Position numbers and translations under genes: made by a program. From Bacillota bacterium (GTDB lineage: Bacteria > Bacillota > Clostridia > Lachnospirales > Lachnospiraceae): a DNA stretch of 10,008 nt. Below, piece after piece: positions 1-6,413 of this stretch. The notes beneath the pieces are model-generated. The model searched no databases, had not been told where the DNA came from, and was given only the letters and a program-made list of their open reading frames with translations. The number at the start of each line of letters is the position of its first letter. Positions within the stretch are counted from its first letter, which is position 1. The stretch is from the NCBI GenBank assembly GCA_017861355.1, contig JAGFXQ010000109.1, positions 1-10,008 of the forward strand, written 5' to 3'.

Positions 1-147
1 AAGTGAAATGATTTATCATTTCATCTTGTATACGCCAAAGTGAAATGATTTATCATTTCATCTTGTATACACCAAAGTGAAATGATTTATCATTTCATCT
101 TGTATACACCAAAGTGAAATGATTTATCATTTCACCTTGTATACTTC
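1..147. repeat. Tandem array of four 37-bp units, each with a 20-bp dyad
   Basis: Four near-identical units lie head to tail: 1-36 (first base cut by the window edge), 37-73, 74-110 and 111-147. Each holds a dyad with arms TGAAATGAT and ATCATTTCA around a central TT (4-23, 41-60, 78-97, 115-134), then a TTGTATAC spacer motif. Units differ only at a few bases: TATACGCC in unit 1, TATACACC in units 2 and 3, and TCACC plus TATACTTC in unit 4. The fourth dyad is one base pair longer on each side (114-135). The array may continue to the left. It could be a minisatellite of an intergenic palindromic repeat or a row of protein-binding sites; the sequence cannot decide. No T-run follows the dyads, so they do not look like terminators. 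Confidence 0.95.
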
Positions 148-253
148 AAAGAGGAAAGTGTAATGACTTCAGGTTCAGATTTGGTAACTTAGAAAAATAG
201 AGGTGGATGGAATAGCCGCTTCTTGATTAAGAATAGAAAGGATTGATGTTACA

Positions 254-2245
254 ATGAGCAAAAAACCATATTACATTACAACTGCAATCGCCTATACCTC
301 AGGGAAACCGCACATCGGCAATACCTATGAGATCGTATTGGCAGATAGTATCGCACGATTTAAGAGACTGGAAGGCTATGATGTGTTCTTCCAGACAGGA
401 ACGGATGAACACGGACAAAAGATTGAGTTAAAGGCAGCAGATGCCGGTATCTCTCCGAAGCAATTCGTAGATGGAATTGCAGGACAGATTAAGGATATCT
501 GGGACCTGATGAACTGCTCCTATGATAAATTCATACGTACAACAGATGCAGATCACGAGAAGCAGATCCAGAAGATTTTCCGTAAATTATATGAGCAAGG
601 CGATATTTACAAGGGTCATTATGAAGGAATGTATTGTACTCCCTGTGAGTCCTTCTTCACACCTTCTCAGTTGGTGGATGGTAAATGTCCTGACTGCGGC
701 AGAGAGGTACAGCCCGCCAAAGAAGAAGCATACTTCTTAAAGCTTAGTAAGTATGCAGATCGCTTGATTGATCACATCAACACACATCCGGAATTCATTC
801 AGCCGGAGTCCAGAAAGAATGAGATGATGAATAACTTCCTGCTTCCGGGACTTCAGGATCTGTGTGTATCCAGAACCTCCTTCAAATGGGGTATTCCGGT
901 TGACTTCGATGATAAACACGTAGTATATGTGTGGTTGGATGCGCTAAGCAATTATATCACCGGAATCGGTTATGATGCGGACGGCAATAACACAGAGCAA
1001 TTCAAGAAATTCTGGCCGGCGGATCTTCATCTGATCGGTAAGGATATCATCCGCTTCCATACCATCTATTGGCCTATCATTCTGATGGCACTGAATGTGG
1101 AGCTTCCGAAGCAGGTATTTGGCCATCCTTGGCTGATGCAGGGAAGTGCAGCTGATAAGATGAGTAAGTCCAAAGGAAATGTGCTTTATGCAGATGATCT
1201 GGTTAAAATATTCGGGGTGGATGCAGTACGATATTTCGTACTTCATGAGATGCCATTTGATAACGACGGTATCATCTCCTGGGAACTTCTTGTAGAGAGA
1301 ATTAATTCGGATCTGGCGAATACCCTGGGTAATCTGGTGAACCGTACCGTATCCATGTCCAATAAATATTTTGGTGGTGTTGTTCGTAATGGCAAGGTAA
1401 GCGAGCCGGTGGATGAAGAGTTGATAGGACTTGCTCTTGAGACGCCGAAGAAGGTATTGGCTAAGATGGAGAAGCTTCGAGTTGCCGATGCCATCAGCGA
1501 GATTTTCACCTTATTCAAGCGTTGTAATAAATATATTGATGAGACATTGCCTTGGGCTCTGGCGAAGGATGAAGCGAAAAAAGACCGTTTGGAGACAGTA
1601 CTTTATAATTTGGTTGAGAGCATCTGTATCGGTACCGGTTTACTAGAATCATTTATGCCGGAGACTGCAGGAAAGATTATGGCTCAGCTGAATGCAAAGA
1701 CGCGAAGCCTTGAAGAATTTAATAATTATGGATTATATGTATCCGGAACGAAGGTAACTGAGACACCGGAGATATTGTTTGCAAGATTGGATCTGAAGGA
1801 GGTTATGGCGAAGGTGGATGAAATGAAGGATGTAAAAGATACAACAGTGGCAGAGGCAGTTTCACCCGAAGAGGTAAATGATGAGAAGGCAGCAGATGTG
1901 ATTGACATAGAAGCTAAGCCGGAGATAACCTATGATGATTTTGCAAAGCTTCAATTCCAGATCGGTGAGATTATCGCTTGTGAAGAGGTTAAGAAGTCGA
2001 AGAAGCTGCTATGCTCCCAGGTTAAGATCGGTTCCCAGGTGAAACAGATCGTCTCCGGAATCAAGGCGCACTATACACCGGAGCAGATGGTAGGTAAGAG
2101 GGTTATGGTAGTTGTGAACTTAAAGCCTGCGACACTCGCCGGAATGTTATCCGAAGGAATGTTACTCTGCGCAGAGGACGCGGAAGGCAACCTTGCACTT
2201 ATGGTTCCGGAGAAACCGATGCCCTCCGGAGCGGAAATTCAGTAA
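254..2245 (+). CDS. metG: Methionyl-tRNA synthetase with C-terminal tRNA-binding domain
   Basis: This cytosolic class I enzyme charges tRNA-Met with methionine using ATP. The 663-residue product shows the Rossmann-fold signature HIGN (20-23) and the KMSKS loop (302-306). A zinc knuckle is formed by C128/C131 and C145/C148, the single-zinc arrangement of Bacillus-like enzymes. The helical anticodon-binding domain includes the conserved stretch from N425 to P433-W434. An acidic linker (about 520-556) leads to a Trbp111/EMAP-like OB-fold domain (about 558-663), which in this family mediates dimerisation and extra tRNA contact. Length and domain order are normal for Firmicutes. The start is supported by AGAAAGGA at 235-242, 11 bases upstream. 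No T-box leader is evident in the 106 bases between the repeat array and the start. A large hairpin terminator follows, so it appears monocistronic in this window. Confidence 0.97.
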   Translation: MSKKPYYITTAIAYTSGKPHIGNTYEIVLADSIARFKRLEGYDVFFQTGTDEHGQKIELKAADAGISPKQFVDGIAGQIKDIWDLMNCSYDKFIRTTDADHEKQIQKIFRKLYEQGDIYKGHYEGMYCTPCESFFTPSQLVDGKCPDCGREVQPAKEEAYFLKLSKYADRLIDHINTHPEFIQPESRKNEMMNNFLLPGLQDLCVSRTSFKWGIPVDFDDKHVVYVWLDALSNYITGIGYDADGNNTEQFKKFWPADLHLIGKDIIRFHTIYWPIILMALNVELPKQVFGHPWLMQGSAADKMSKSKGNVLYADDLVKIFGVDAVRYFVLHEMPFDNDGIISWELLVERINSDLANTLGNLVNRTVSMSNKYFGGVVRNGKVSEPVDEELIGLALETPKKVLAKMEKLRVADAISEIFTLFKRCNKYIDETLPWALAKDEAKKDRLETVLYNLVESICIGTGLLESFMPETAGKIMAQLNAKTRSLEEFNNYGLYVSGTKVTETPEILFARLDLKEVMAKVDEMKDVKDTTVAEAVSPEEVNDEKAADVIDIEAKPEITYDDFAKLQFQIGEIIACEEVKKSKKLLCSQVKIGSQVKQIVSGIKAHYTPEQMVGKRVMVVVNLKPATLAGMLSEGMLLCAEDAEGNLALMVPEKPMPSGAEIQ

Positions 2246-2286
2246 AACTAATGTATTATAACGGTAGGCATATGAGGCAATGATGC

Positions 2287-2383
2287 GAAGTAATCCTATT
2301 GTGAGAATACCTGCATGTATTCTGGTGTCCGTTCTGACGGAATACATCTGCAGACAATCCTCACAATAGGATTACTTCTTTTT
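2287..2383 (+). terminator. Large nested hairpin, probable metG terminator
   Basis: A perfect 19-bp stem joins 2287-2305 (GAAGTAATCCTATTGTGAG) to 2360-2378 and is followed at once by five T residues (2379-2383), 41 bases after the metG stop. The 54-base interval between the arms is itself structured. CTGCATGTATTC (2311-2322) pairs with GAATACATCTGCAG (two-base bulge), and TCCGT/ACGGA closes a TCTG tetraloop at the tip. The position and T-run support intrinsic termination. The length, about 92 bases of hairpin, is far more than a terminator needs, so it may also be an inserted palindromic element. Confidence 0.75.
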
Positions 2384-2609
2384 ATGTCTTAGCAAGCCCG
2401 CCGCATCACATAGCTTAGCATCACATTTTTGAATATCTCATACTTGCAATCCGGTGTTACTATCTTAATCGGACGAAGGGGAATCGATTTTCCTCTACGG
2501 ATTTGGAGGGACTGGTTTGGAGGAGTAGGATAAACGGACTATGCGAGGTGAAAATCACCCTTGGGGTGATAGGAAAGAGAGTTTGAATTGATTACAATCT
2601 TCTTATCTT
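2384..2609 (+). other. Intergenic leader upstream of the LamG gene
   Basis: No credible ORF or known RNA family was recognised here. The stretch is purine-rich in the middle, with TTTGGAGG occurring twice around 2503-2523. A weak sigma-A-like pair (TTGGAG, 17-base spacer, TAGGAT at about 2525-2530) could start transcription, but it matches consensus poorly. The more notable content is the pair of alternative hairpins at 2547-2570, listed separately. I compared it by eye with c-di-GMP-I and -II, ydaO, preQ1, SAM, TPP and THF riboswitch cores and saw no match. Confidence 0.5.
2547..2570 (+). promoter_or_regulatory. Two mutually exclusive hairpins in the leader
   Basis: GGTGA (2547-2551) can pair with TCACC (2555-2559) across an AAA loop. 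Alternatively ATCACCC (2554-2560) can pair with GGGTGAT (2564-2570) across a TTG loop. Both use the same TCACC segment, so only one can form at a time. The second is longer (7 bp) and should be favoured once fully transcribed. The site lies 61 to 84 bases before the LamG start codon. No T-run follows, so this is not a simple terminator switch. A regulatory role is an inference. Confidence 0.4.
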
Positions 2610-2614
2610 ATGAT

Positions 2615-2621
2615 AGGAGGG
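2615..2621 (+). promoter_or_regulatory. Ribosome-binding site that fixes the LamG protein start
   Basis: AGGAGGG ends 9 bases before ATG 2631. An in-frame ATG at 2610 would place this site inside the coding region and would put MIGGKIK before an otherwise classic signal peptide. The start at 2631 is therefore preferred. Confidence 0.9.
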
Positions 2622-2630
2622 AAAATAAAA

Positions 2631-4415
2631 ATGAAGAAAATGATATTCAAATGGATCAGTAGTTTATTAACGGCAGCGTTAGTGTTTAGTCTTCTAACTC
2701 CGGCGATAGCTATGGCAGCAGAAGTTGAGGATGCACAGATAGCATCCTATAGTATTACAGAAGGTCTGGTAGCACGCTGGACTTTTGATGGAAACTATGA
2801 TGACAGCGTGGGCGGTCTTACGACAAAGCTGGGTGCAAAAAATCTCACTTATACGAAAGGTGTTCACGGTAAGGCAGCAGTATTTAACGGTAAAGACAAT
2901 TATCTATATGTAGAACCGAATGATATACTTAACTTTGGCAATGACAGAGAAGAGAACAATGATAATTTCTCGATCTCAGCTTGGGTTAACATGGGAAATG
3001 CGAAAACAGGAACCCAATATCTACTGGATAAAGGCAAGGATATCGGATGGGACAAGAATGACTGCTTTTGGACCAATCCGTACTCAATCTGGTTTGATAC
3101 TTGTGAGGTAAATGTAAATCTTAGCAATGTATTTATGGATCAAAACGCGGACATTGAAATCGAAGGAAGCTCAAGAACCGGCTATAAGAATGTAGAAGGG
3201 GAAGAATGGTTTCTGCTGACAGCGACTTACGATGGTGAGCAAGTAAAGATATACCATGACAATACTTTGTTAACACAAAGCAGCTACTCCGATGGAATTA
3301 CCTTCAATGAAGACGGCTTATATATTGGAGTTGGTGCAAAGCTGGATAACTTCTTTAGGGGCTCAGTGGATGATTTAAGACTTTATAATACCACCCTTTC
3401 CTATGATGATGTAGAGAGCTTGTATCAGGAGGGTTTGGAGGCAAATAAGGAATTCGTAGAACCGACGAAACAGTTAGTAGCATATTATGCCTTTGATAAG
3501 AACCTTAATGATTCCTCTACTTTCTCGAATGATGCCGAGAATATCGCAGTTAATGGAACAACAAAATACGTCATTGGTAAGAACGGAGAAGCTATCGCCC
3601 TGACCAAAGGGAATTATATTGAAGTTCCCGGAGGAGATCATCTTAACCTTGAAGAAGAGTTTACGATATCTTGCTGGGTTAAGGTAGATACAGAAGGAGA
3701 TTATCCATTGATCTATCGCCAAAATCCTTCCTTTTCCGATGAAGAGGAGAATGATTGGACCTATATGCTGGCAATCAGCAGCTGGGGCAAGGGAGAGAAT
3801 ACTGAATTTCAGATGAAGACTTCAGTATATGATCCTGATAGCTGGACACCAATTTCCGGTCAGGGCTTGGATACGCAACTCAATTATGTGGATAACAAGG
3901 TAAAGAGTACAAACTGGATTCATTACACCTGTACGTACAAGGATGGGCAAATGATTTCTTACATCAACGGAAAGCAGTTTAACAAATCGGATAAATCTGA
4001 TTTTATTAACATTGCTAATGCATCCGGCAAGCTAATGATTGGATATGATAATAGTACCTTTATTAAAGGGTCGATTGATGAGTTAAAGATATATAATAGT
4101 TGCCTTAATGCTACTGATGTTGAGAAAGAAGCAAAGCGTGTCGATTCAATCAGCCTGAGAAGTAACGATAACAAAGCAGTTGCATCGATTAGCAAGGGTA
4201 AATCAGTTTCGATCAGCTCCATTTTCCTACATGATGTAGATGAGAGTGAGGATACATCAATTGCGACTGCAGATAAAAATGTAAAAATGAGTTCCTCAAA
4301 TAAGAAGATATTTACTGTTGCGGGTGGCAAGATCACAGCCGTCAAGGCTGGTAAAGCAAAATTGACCATTAGTTATGGTCCGCATTCTGTCAGCTATAAT
4401 GTAATGGTAAAGTAA
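2631..4415 (+). CDS. Secreted two-LamG-domain protein with C-terminal Ig-like (BIG2-type) domain
   Basis: The 594-residue product starts with a clear Sec signal peptide: MKKMIFKWISS, a hydrophobic core, and likely cleavage after A27-M28-A29. Two concanavalin-A-like LamG jellyroll domains follow, at about 46-266 and 282-498. Each opens with the typical strand (LVARWTFDGNYDDS; LVAYYAFDKNLNDSS) and closes with G-S-[VI]-D-[DE]-L-[RK]-[LI]-Y-N. The last part (about 504-594) resembles a bacterial Ig-like group 2 domain, with SSSNKKIFTV and GKITAVKAGKAKLTI. There is no visible catalytic domain, LPXTG motif, SLH repeat or transmembrane anchor, so it is probably released or loosely wall-bound. LamG domains of this type usually bind carbohydrate or protein ligands; the ligand here cannot be predicted. 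It has a strong ribosome-binding site, a 250-base leader, and converges with pckA, so it is likely transcribed alone. Confidence 0.88.
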   Translation: MKKMIFKWISSLLTAALVFSLLTPAIAMAAEVEDAQIASYSITEGLVARWTFDGNYDDSVGGLTTKLGAKNLTYTKGVHGKAAVFNGKDNYLYVEPNDILNFGNDREENNDNFSISAWVNMGNAKTGTQYLLDKGKDIGWDKNDCFWTNPYSIWFDTCEVNVNLSNVFMDQNADIEIEGSSRTGYKNVEGEEWFLLTATYDGEQVKIYHDNTLLTQSSYSDGITFNEDGLYIGVGAKLDNFFRGSVDDLRLYNTTLSYDDVESLYQEGLEANKEFVEPTKQLVAYYAFDKNLNDSSTFSNDAENIAVNGTTKYVIGKNGEAIALTKGNYIEVPGGDHLNLEEEFTISCWVKVDTEGDYPLIYRQNPSFSDEEENDWTYMLAISSWGKGENTEFQMKTSVYDPDSWTPISGQGLDTQLNYVDNKVKSTNWIHYTCTYKDGQMISYINGKQFNKSDKSDFINIANASGKLMIGYDNSTFIKGSIDELKIYNSCLNATDVEKEAKRVDSISLRSNDNKAVASISKGKSVSISSIFLHDVDESEDTSIATADKNVKMSSSNKKIFTVAGGKITAVKAGKAKLTISYGPHSVSYNVMVK

Positions 4416-4482
4416 GATAATTAAATACACCAACGAGACTTTGCCATTGTTAGTTAGAGCAAAAGTATAAATAAGGGTACAC

Positions 4483-4535
4483 AAAAACAGCTGCATGTGG
4501 TTAATGGATATTCCATCAACCGCATACAGCTGTTT
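4483..4535 (-). terminator. Long hairpin, probable pckA terminator, possibly bidirectional
   Basis: AAACAGCTG (4485-4493) pairs with CAGCTGTTT (4527-4535). The stem continues inward with ATG/CAT, GGTT/AACC and ATGGA/TCCAT around a TAT loop, with two mismatches and one T-G wobble. Read on the minus strand it ends in CTGTTTTTG, a usable T-run 57 bases past the pckA stop. Read on the plus strand it ends in GTTTACTTG, a weaker tract, so it may serve the LamG gene less efficiently. Confidence 0.75.
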
Positions 4536-4539
4536 ACTT

Positions 4540-4567
4540 GTAATGATTTATTTAAATAAATCATTAC
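4540..4567. repeat. Perfect 28-bp palindrome between converging genes
   Basis: The sequence from GTAATGATTTATTT to its exact complement AAATAAATCATTAC is a perfect, spacer-free palindrome centred between 4553 and 4554. On the plus strand CTTTTATT follows, so it could give a second, AT-rich terminator hairpin for the LamG gene. It lies 4 bases from the pckA terminator hairpin. Only two GC pairs occur at each end region, so the RNA hairpin would be weak; a DNA-binding role is equally possible. Confidence 0.7.
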
Positions 4568-4591
4568 CTTTTATTGCTTATATTTTTATTA

Positions 4592-6247
4592 TTATACTAA
4601 TTCAGATACAACTTTCTTCAGAGCTTCTAAAGCATCTGCAGGAAGCTTATCAAAGCCACCCTTGTCGGTCTCTCTGGATTCAACGAATTCAATTCTGTCA
4701 ATCATTCTAGCCTTTAACTGAGCCTTGTATTCAGCATCGTCTAAGTTAGGAACAAAACCTTCCCAATCAAAGATCTCGATGTCTTCAAAAGGACCCCACT
4801 GCTTGAAGTTAGTCTTACCTTCTACAATCGCCTCAATAATTCCTAAGGTATCAGCGGGCTTAACCTTCTTGCCCATGAAATCACCGGTATTGATTACGTA
4901 GCAATCTACTTTCTTCTCACCAACTAATTTCTTGAACTTCTCGTAGTCATTTACTAACGGATAAGTACGGAAAGGATTAGCGTAAGGCTCAACAACAAGT
5001 GCGTTAGGATCAACTCCGGGAGCAAGACGCTCAGCGGTTGTTCTCTTTGTTGCAAGTGTAGCACCCATTACGGAAGCAAGGGATGCACCTTTTAACTTGA
5101 TGATCGGAGGCAATGTAGGATCCTTCATAATCCAGAAGATGGAGTCTACTGCTTCGGGGATCTTATCTACACGGTTCGGAGACCATAACTTGGACTTGAT
5201 CGCACGACCGTTACCGTTACGGATATCTTCGGTAACAAGAACAATCTTGCCATCTTCGTCTAAGGTTGCAGAACAGTTCTGAGCAGTTAATAAATACTTG
5301 TTATCCTCACAGTTGGTAGGATAATCCTGTGTCTTATCAAAGTAGGTAGGCTCTAATGCGATAGAAGAACCGGTCTCTGTATTGATAATGAAAGCATCAT
5401 CATGAAGAACAGTTACATCGTATTTGCCACCATGCTTAGCATGTGTAATTGTAGACTTACCTGAACCGGACAGACCGAATACGGAAGCTACATAGGACTT
5501 GCCACCAGCAAGGTTGTATCTCTTCTGACCACCATGACAGGAAGCATAGCCGTTACGGTTAGCAATTGCCCAAGCGATGGTAAGAGTACCCTTTTTGTGC
5601 TCACCGAAGTATCTCATACCAAGAAGAGCAGCACAGTTAGTTGCTGTATTGAAATAAGTTAATCCCATGGGATGCTCAGCATGTTTCCACTGAGGATTGG
5701 AGAAGATATAAATATCACACTCATCGCCAATCGGTCTGGAAGCCTTATACATTCTTACATATTCATCAGACATATACTGGAAGTTCAGCATCCAGGAATA
5801 AAGGATGTTCTCTTCGCCTTCCGGAATCAACAAATGTGCCTTAACCATGAACTCAGGATCTAAGCCGATAAATACCTCTGCATGATATAATGTGGAGTAT
5901 CTTGTATCATAGATAGCATCCATTACCTTGCTGTTCAGGTTCTCAGTGTCTACACCAGGTTCACCAGTAATTTTTCTTGCTGATGCTGCACGACCTGTAA
6001 CAAAACCATCATTGAATAATAATACTTTTGCATCTTTTTCAAGACCAAATTCCTCACCACGATATACGGGCATATCTGTTACGACTGTTCCGGGTGAATT
6101 CTTAGCAAGCTCGTATGCCTCTTTCAGGGTATTAACCTTAACTACATTATTACCATAGAATGCTGCTTCTATGATAGAACGAGTTTTAGAAAAGCCGGGC
6201 TTGTTTGCTCCGATTTCGTCAAGTTTAAAGTACGCTTTTGTTGACAT
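4592..6247 (-). CDS. pckA: Phosphoenolpyruvate carboxykinase (ATP), divergent clostridial form
   Basis: PEP carboxykinase interconverts oxaloacetate plus ATP with PEP, CO2 and ADP in the cytosol. In fermentative anaerobes it often runs toward oxaloacetate. The 551-residue length fits the family. YFGEHKKG (213-220) matches the YxGExKKG metal-site strand of classical enzymes, and ASCHGG supplies H238. The P-loop is GLSGSGKST (258-266, K264) instead of the usual GLSGTGKTT. HDDAF (282-286) supplies the Asp pair of kinase motif 2, and R348 in GNGRAIKS fits the substrate-binding arginine. The C-terminal VNTGWTGG motif is replaced by INTGDFMG. These changes mark a divergent branch, but all main catalytic residues appear present. 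AGGAGG at 6255-6260 sits 7 bases before the start. A near-consensus promoter and a strong hairpin terminator make it an independent unit. Confidence 0.9.
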   Translation of the reverse strand: MSTKAYFKLDEIGANKPGFSKTRSIIEAAFYGNNVVKVNTLKEAYELAKNSPGTVVTDMPVYRGEEFGLEKDAKVLLFNDGFVTGRAASARKITGEPGVDTENLNSKVMDAIYDTRYSTLYHAEVFIGLDPEFMVKAHLLIPEGEENILYSWMLNFQYMSDEYVRMYKASRPIGDECDIYIFSNPQWKHAEHPMGLTYFNTATNCAALLGMRYFGEHKKGTLTIAWAIANRNGYASCHGGQKRYNLAGGKSYVASVFGLSGSGKSTITHAKHGGKYDVTVLHDDAFIINTETGSSIALEPTYFDKTQDYPTNCEDNKYLLTAQNCSATLDEDGKIVLVTEDIRNGNGRAIKSKLWSPNRVDKIPEAVDSIFWIMKDPTLPPIIKLKGASLASVMGATLATKRTTAERLAPGVDPNALVVEPYANPFRTYPLVNDYEKFKKLVGEKKVDCYVINTGDFMGKKVKPADTLGIIEAIVEGKTNFKQWGPFEDIEIFDWEGFVPNLDDAEYKAQLKARMIDRIEFVESRETDKGGFDKLPADALEALKKVVSELV

Positions 6248-6346
6248 AATATATCCTCCTATTTTTTAAAATTGCCCTGTTATTTCGAATTGAATGTGAA
6301 ATTAACAGAACTTGTATGGTATATCAATCAATTGTCCGCCACATTA

Positions 6347-6375
6347 AGTATAAAACCGAAGCTTGTAAATGTCAA
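6347..6375 (-). promoter_or_regulatory. Near-consensus sigma-A promoter of pckA
   Basis: Read on the minus strand: TTGACA (6370-6375), a 17-base spacer, then TATACT (6347-6352). This is a perfect -35, ideal spacing and a one-mismatch -10. Transcription would start near 6340, giving an AT-rich leader of roughly 90 bases before the pckA ATG. No clear catabolite-responsive (cre) element was seen by eye near it. Confidence 0.85.
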
Positions 6376-6413
6376 TGTTAAAAATACTACAATCTTACAT
6401 TTTTGTAATATAT

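Noticed and set aside
1..147. CRISPR array
   Set aside because: The repeats are evenly spaced, but the whole 37-bp unit is repeated with no unique spacers and no cas genes nearby.
195..230. T-box leader of metG
   Set aside because: GAGGTGGATGGAATAGCCGC faintly resembles a T-box sequence, but the conserved core is broken, there is no terminator hairpin with a T-run, and the leader is too short.
2602..2617. Hairpin hiding the LamG ribosome-binding site
   Set aside because: TATC/GATA with a TTAT loop plus a wobble pair gives only about six weak pairs, too unstable to claim as regulatory.
2610..2630. Earlier in-frame ATG for the LamG protein
   Set aside because: The AGGAGGG site lies downstream of this ATG and is correctly spaced for ATG 2631, which also gives a clean signal peptide.
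3959..4369. 136-codon minus-strand open frame inside the LamG gene
   Set aside because: It lies entirely within a well-supported gene on the other strand, lacks a clear ribosome-binding site, and its product has no recognisable features.
6395..6408. Terminator after the DUF885 gene
   Set aside because: TTACA/TGTAA with a four-base loop is only five AT-rich pairs, and the T-run on the minus strand is about ten bases away.
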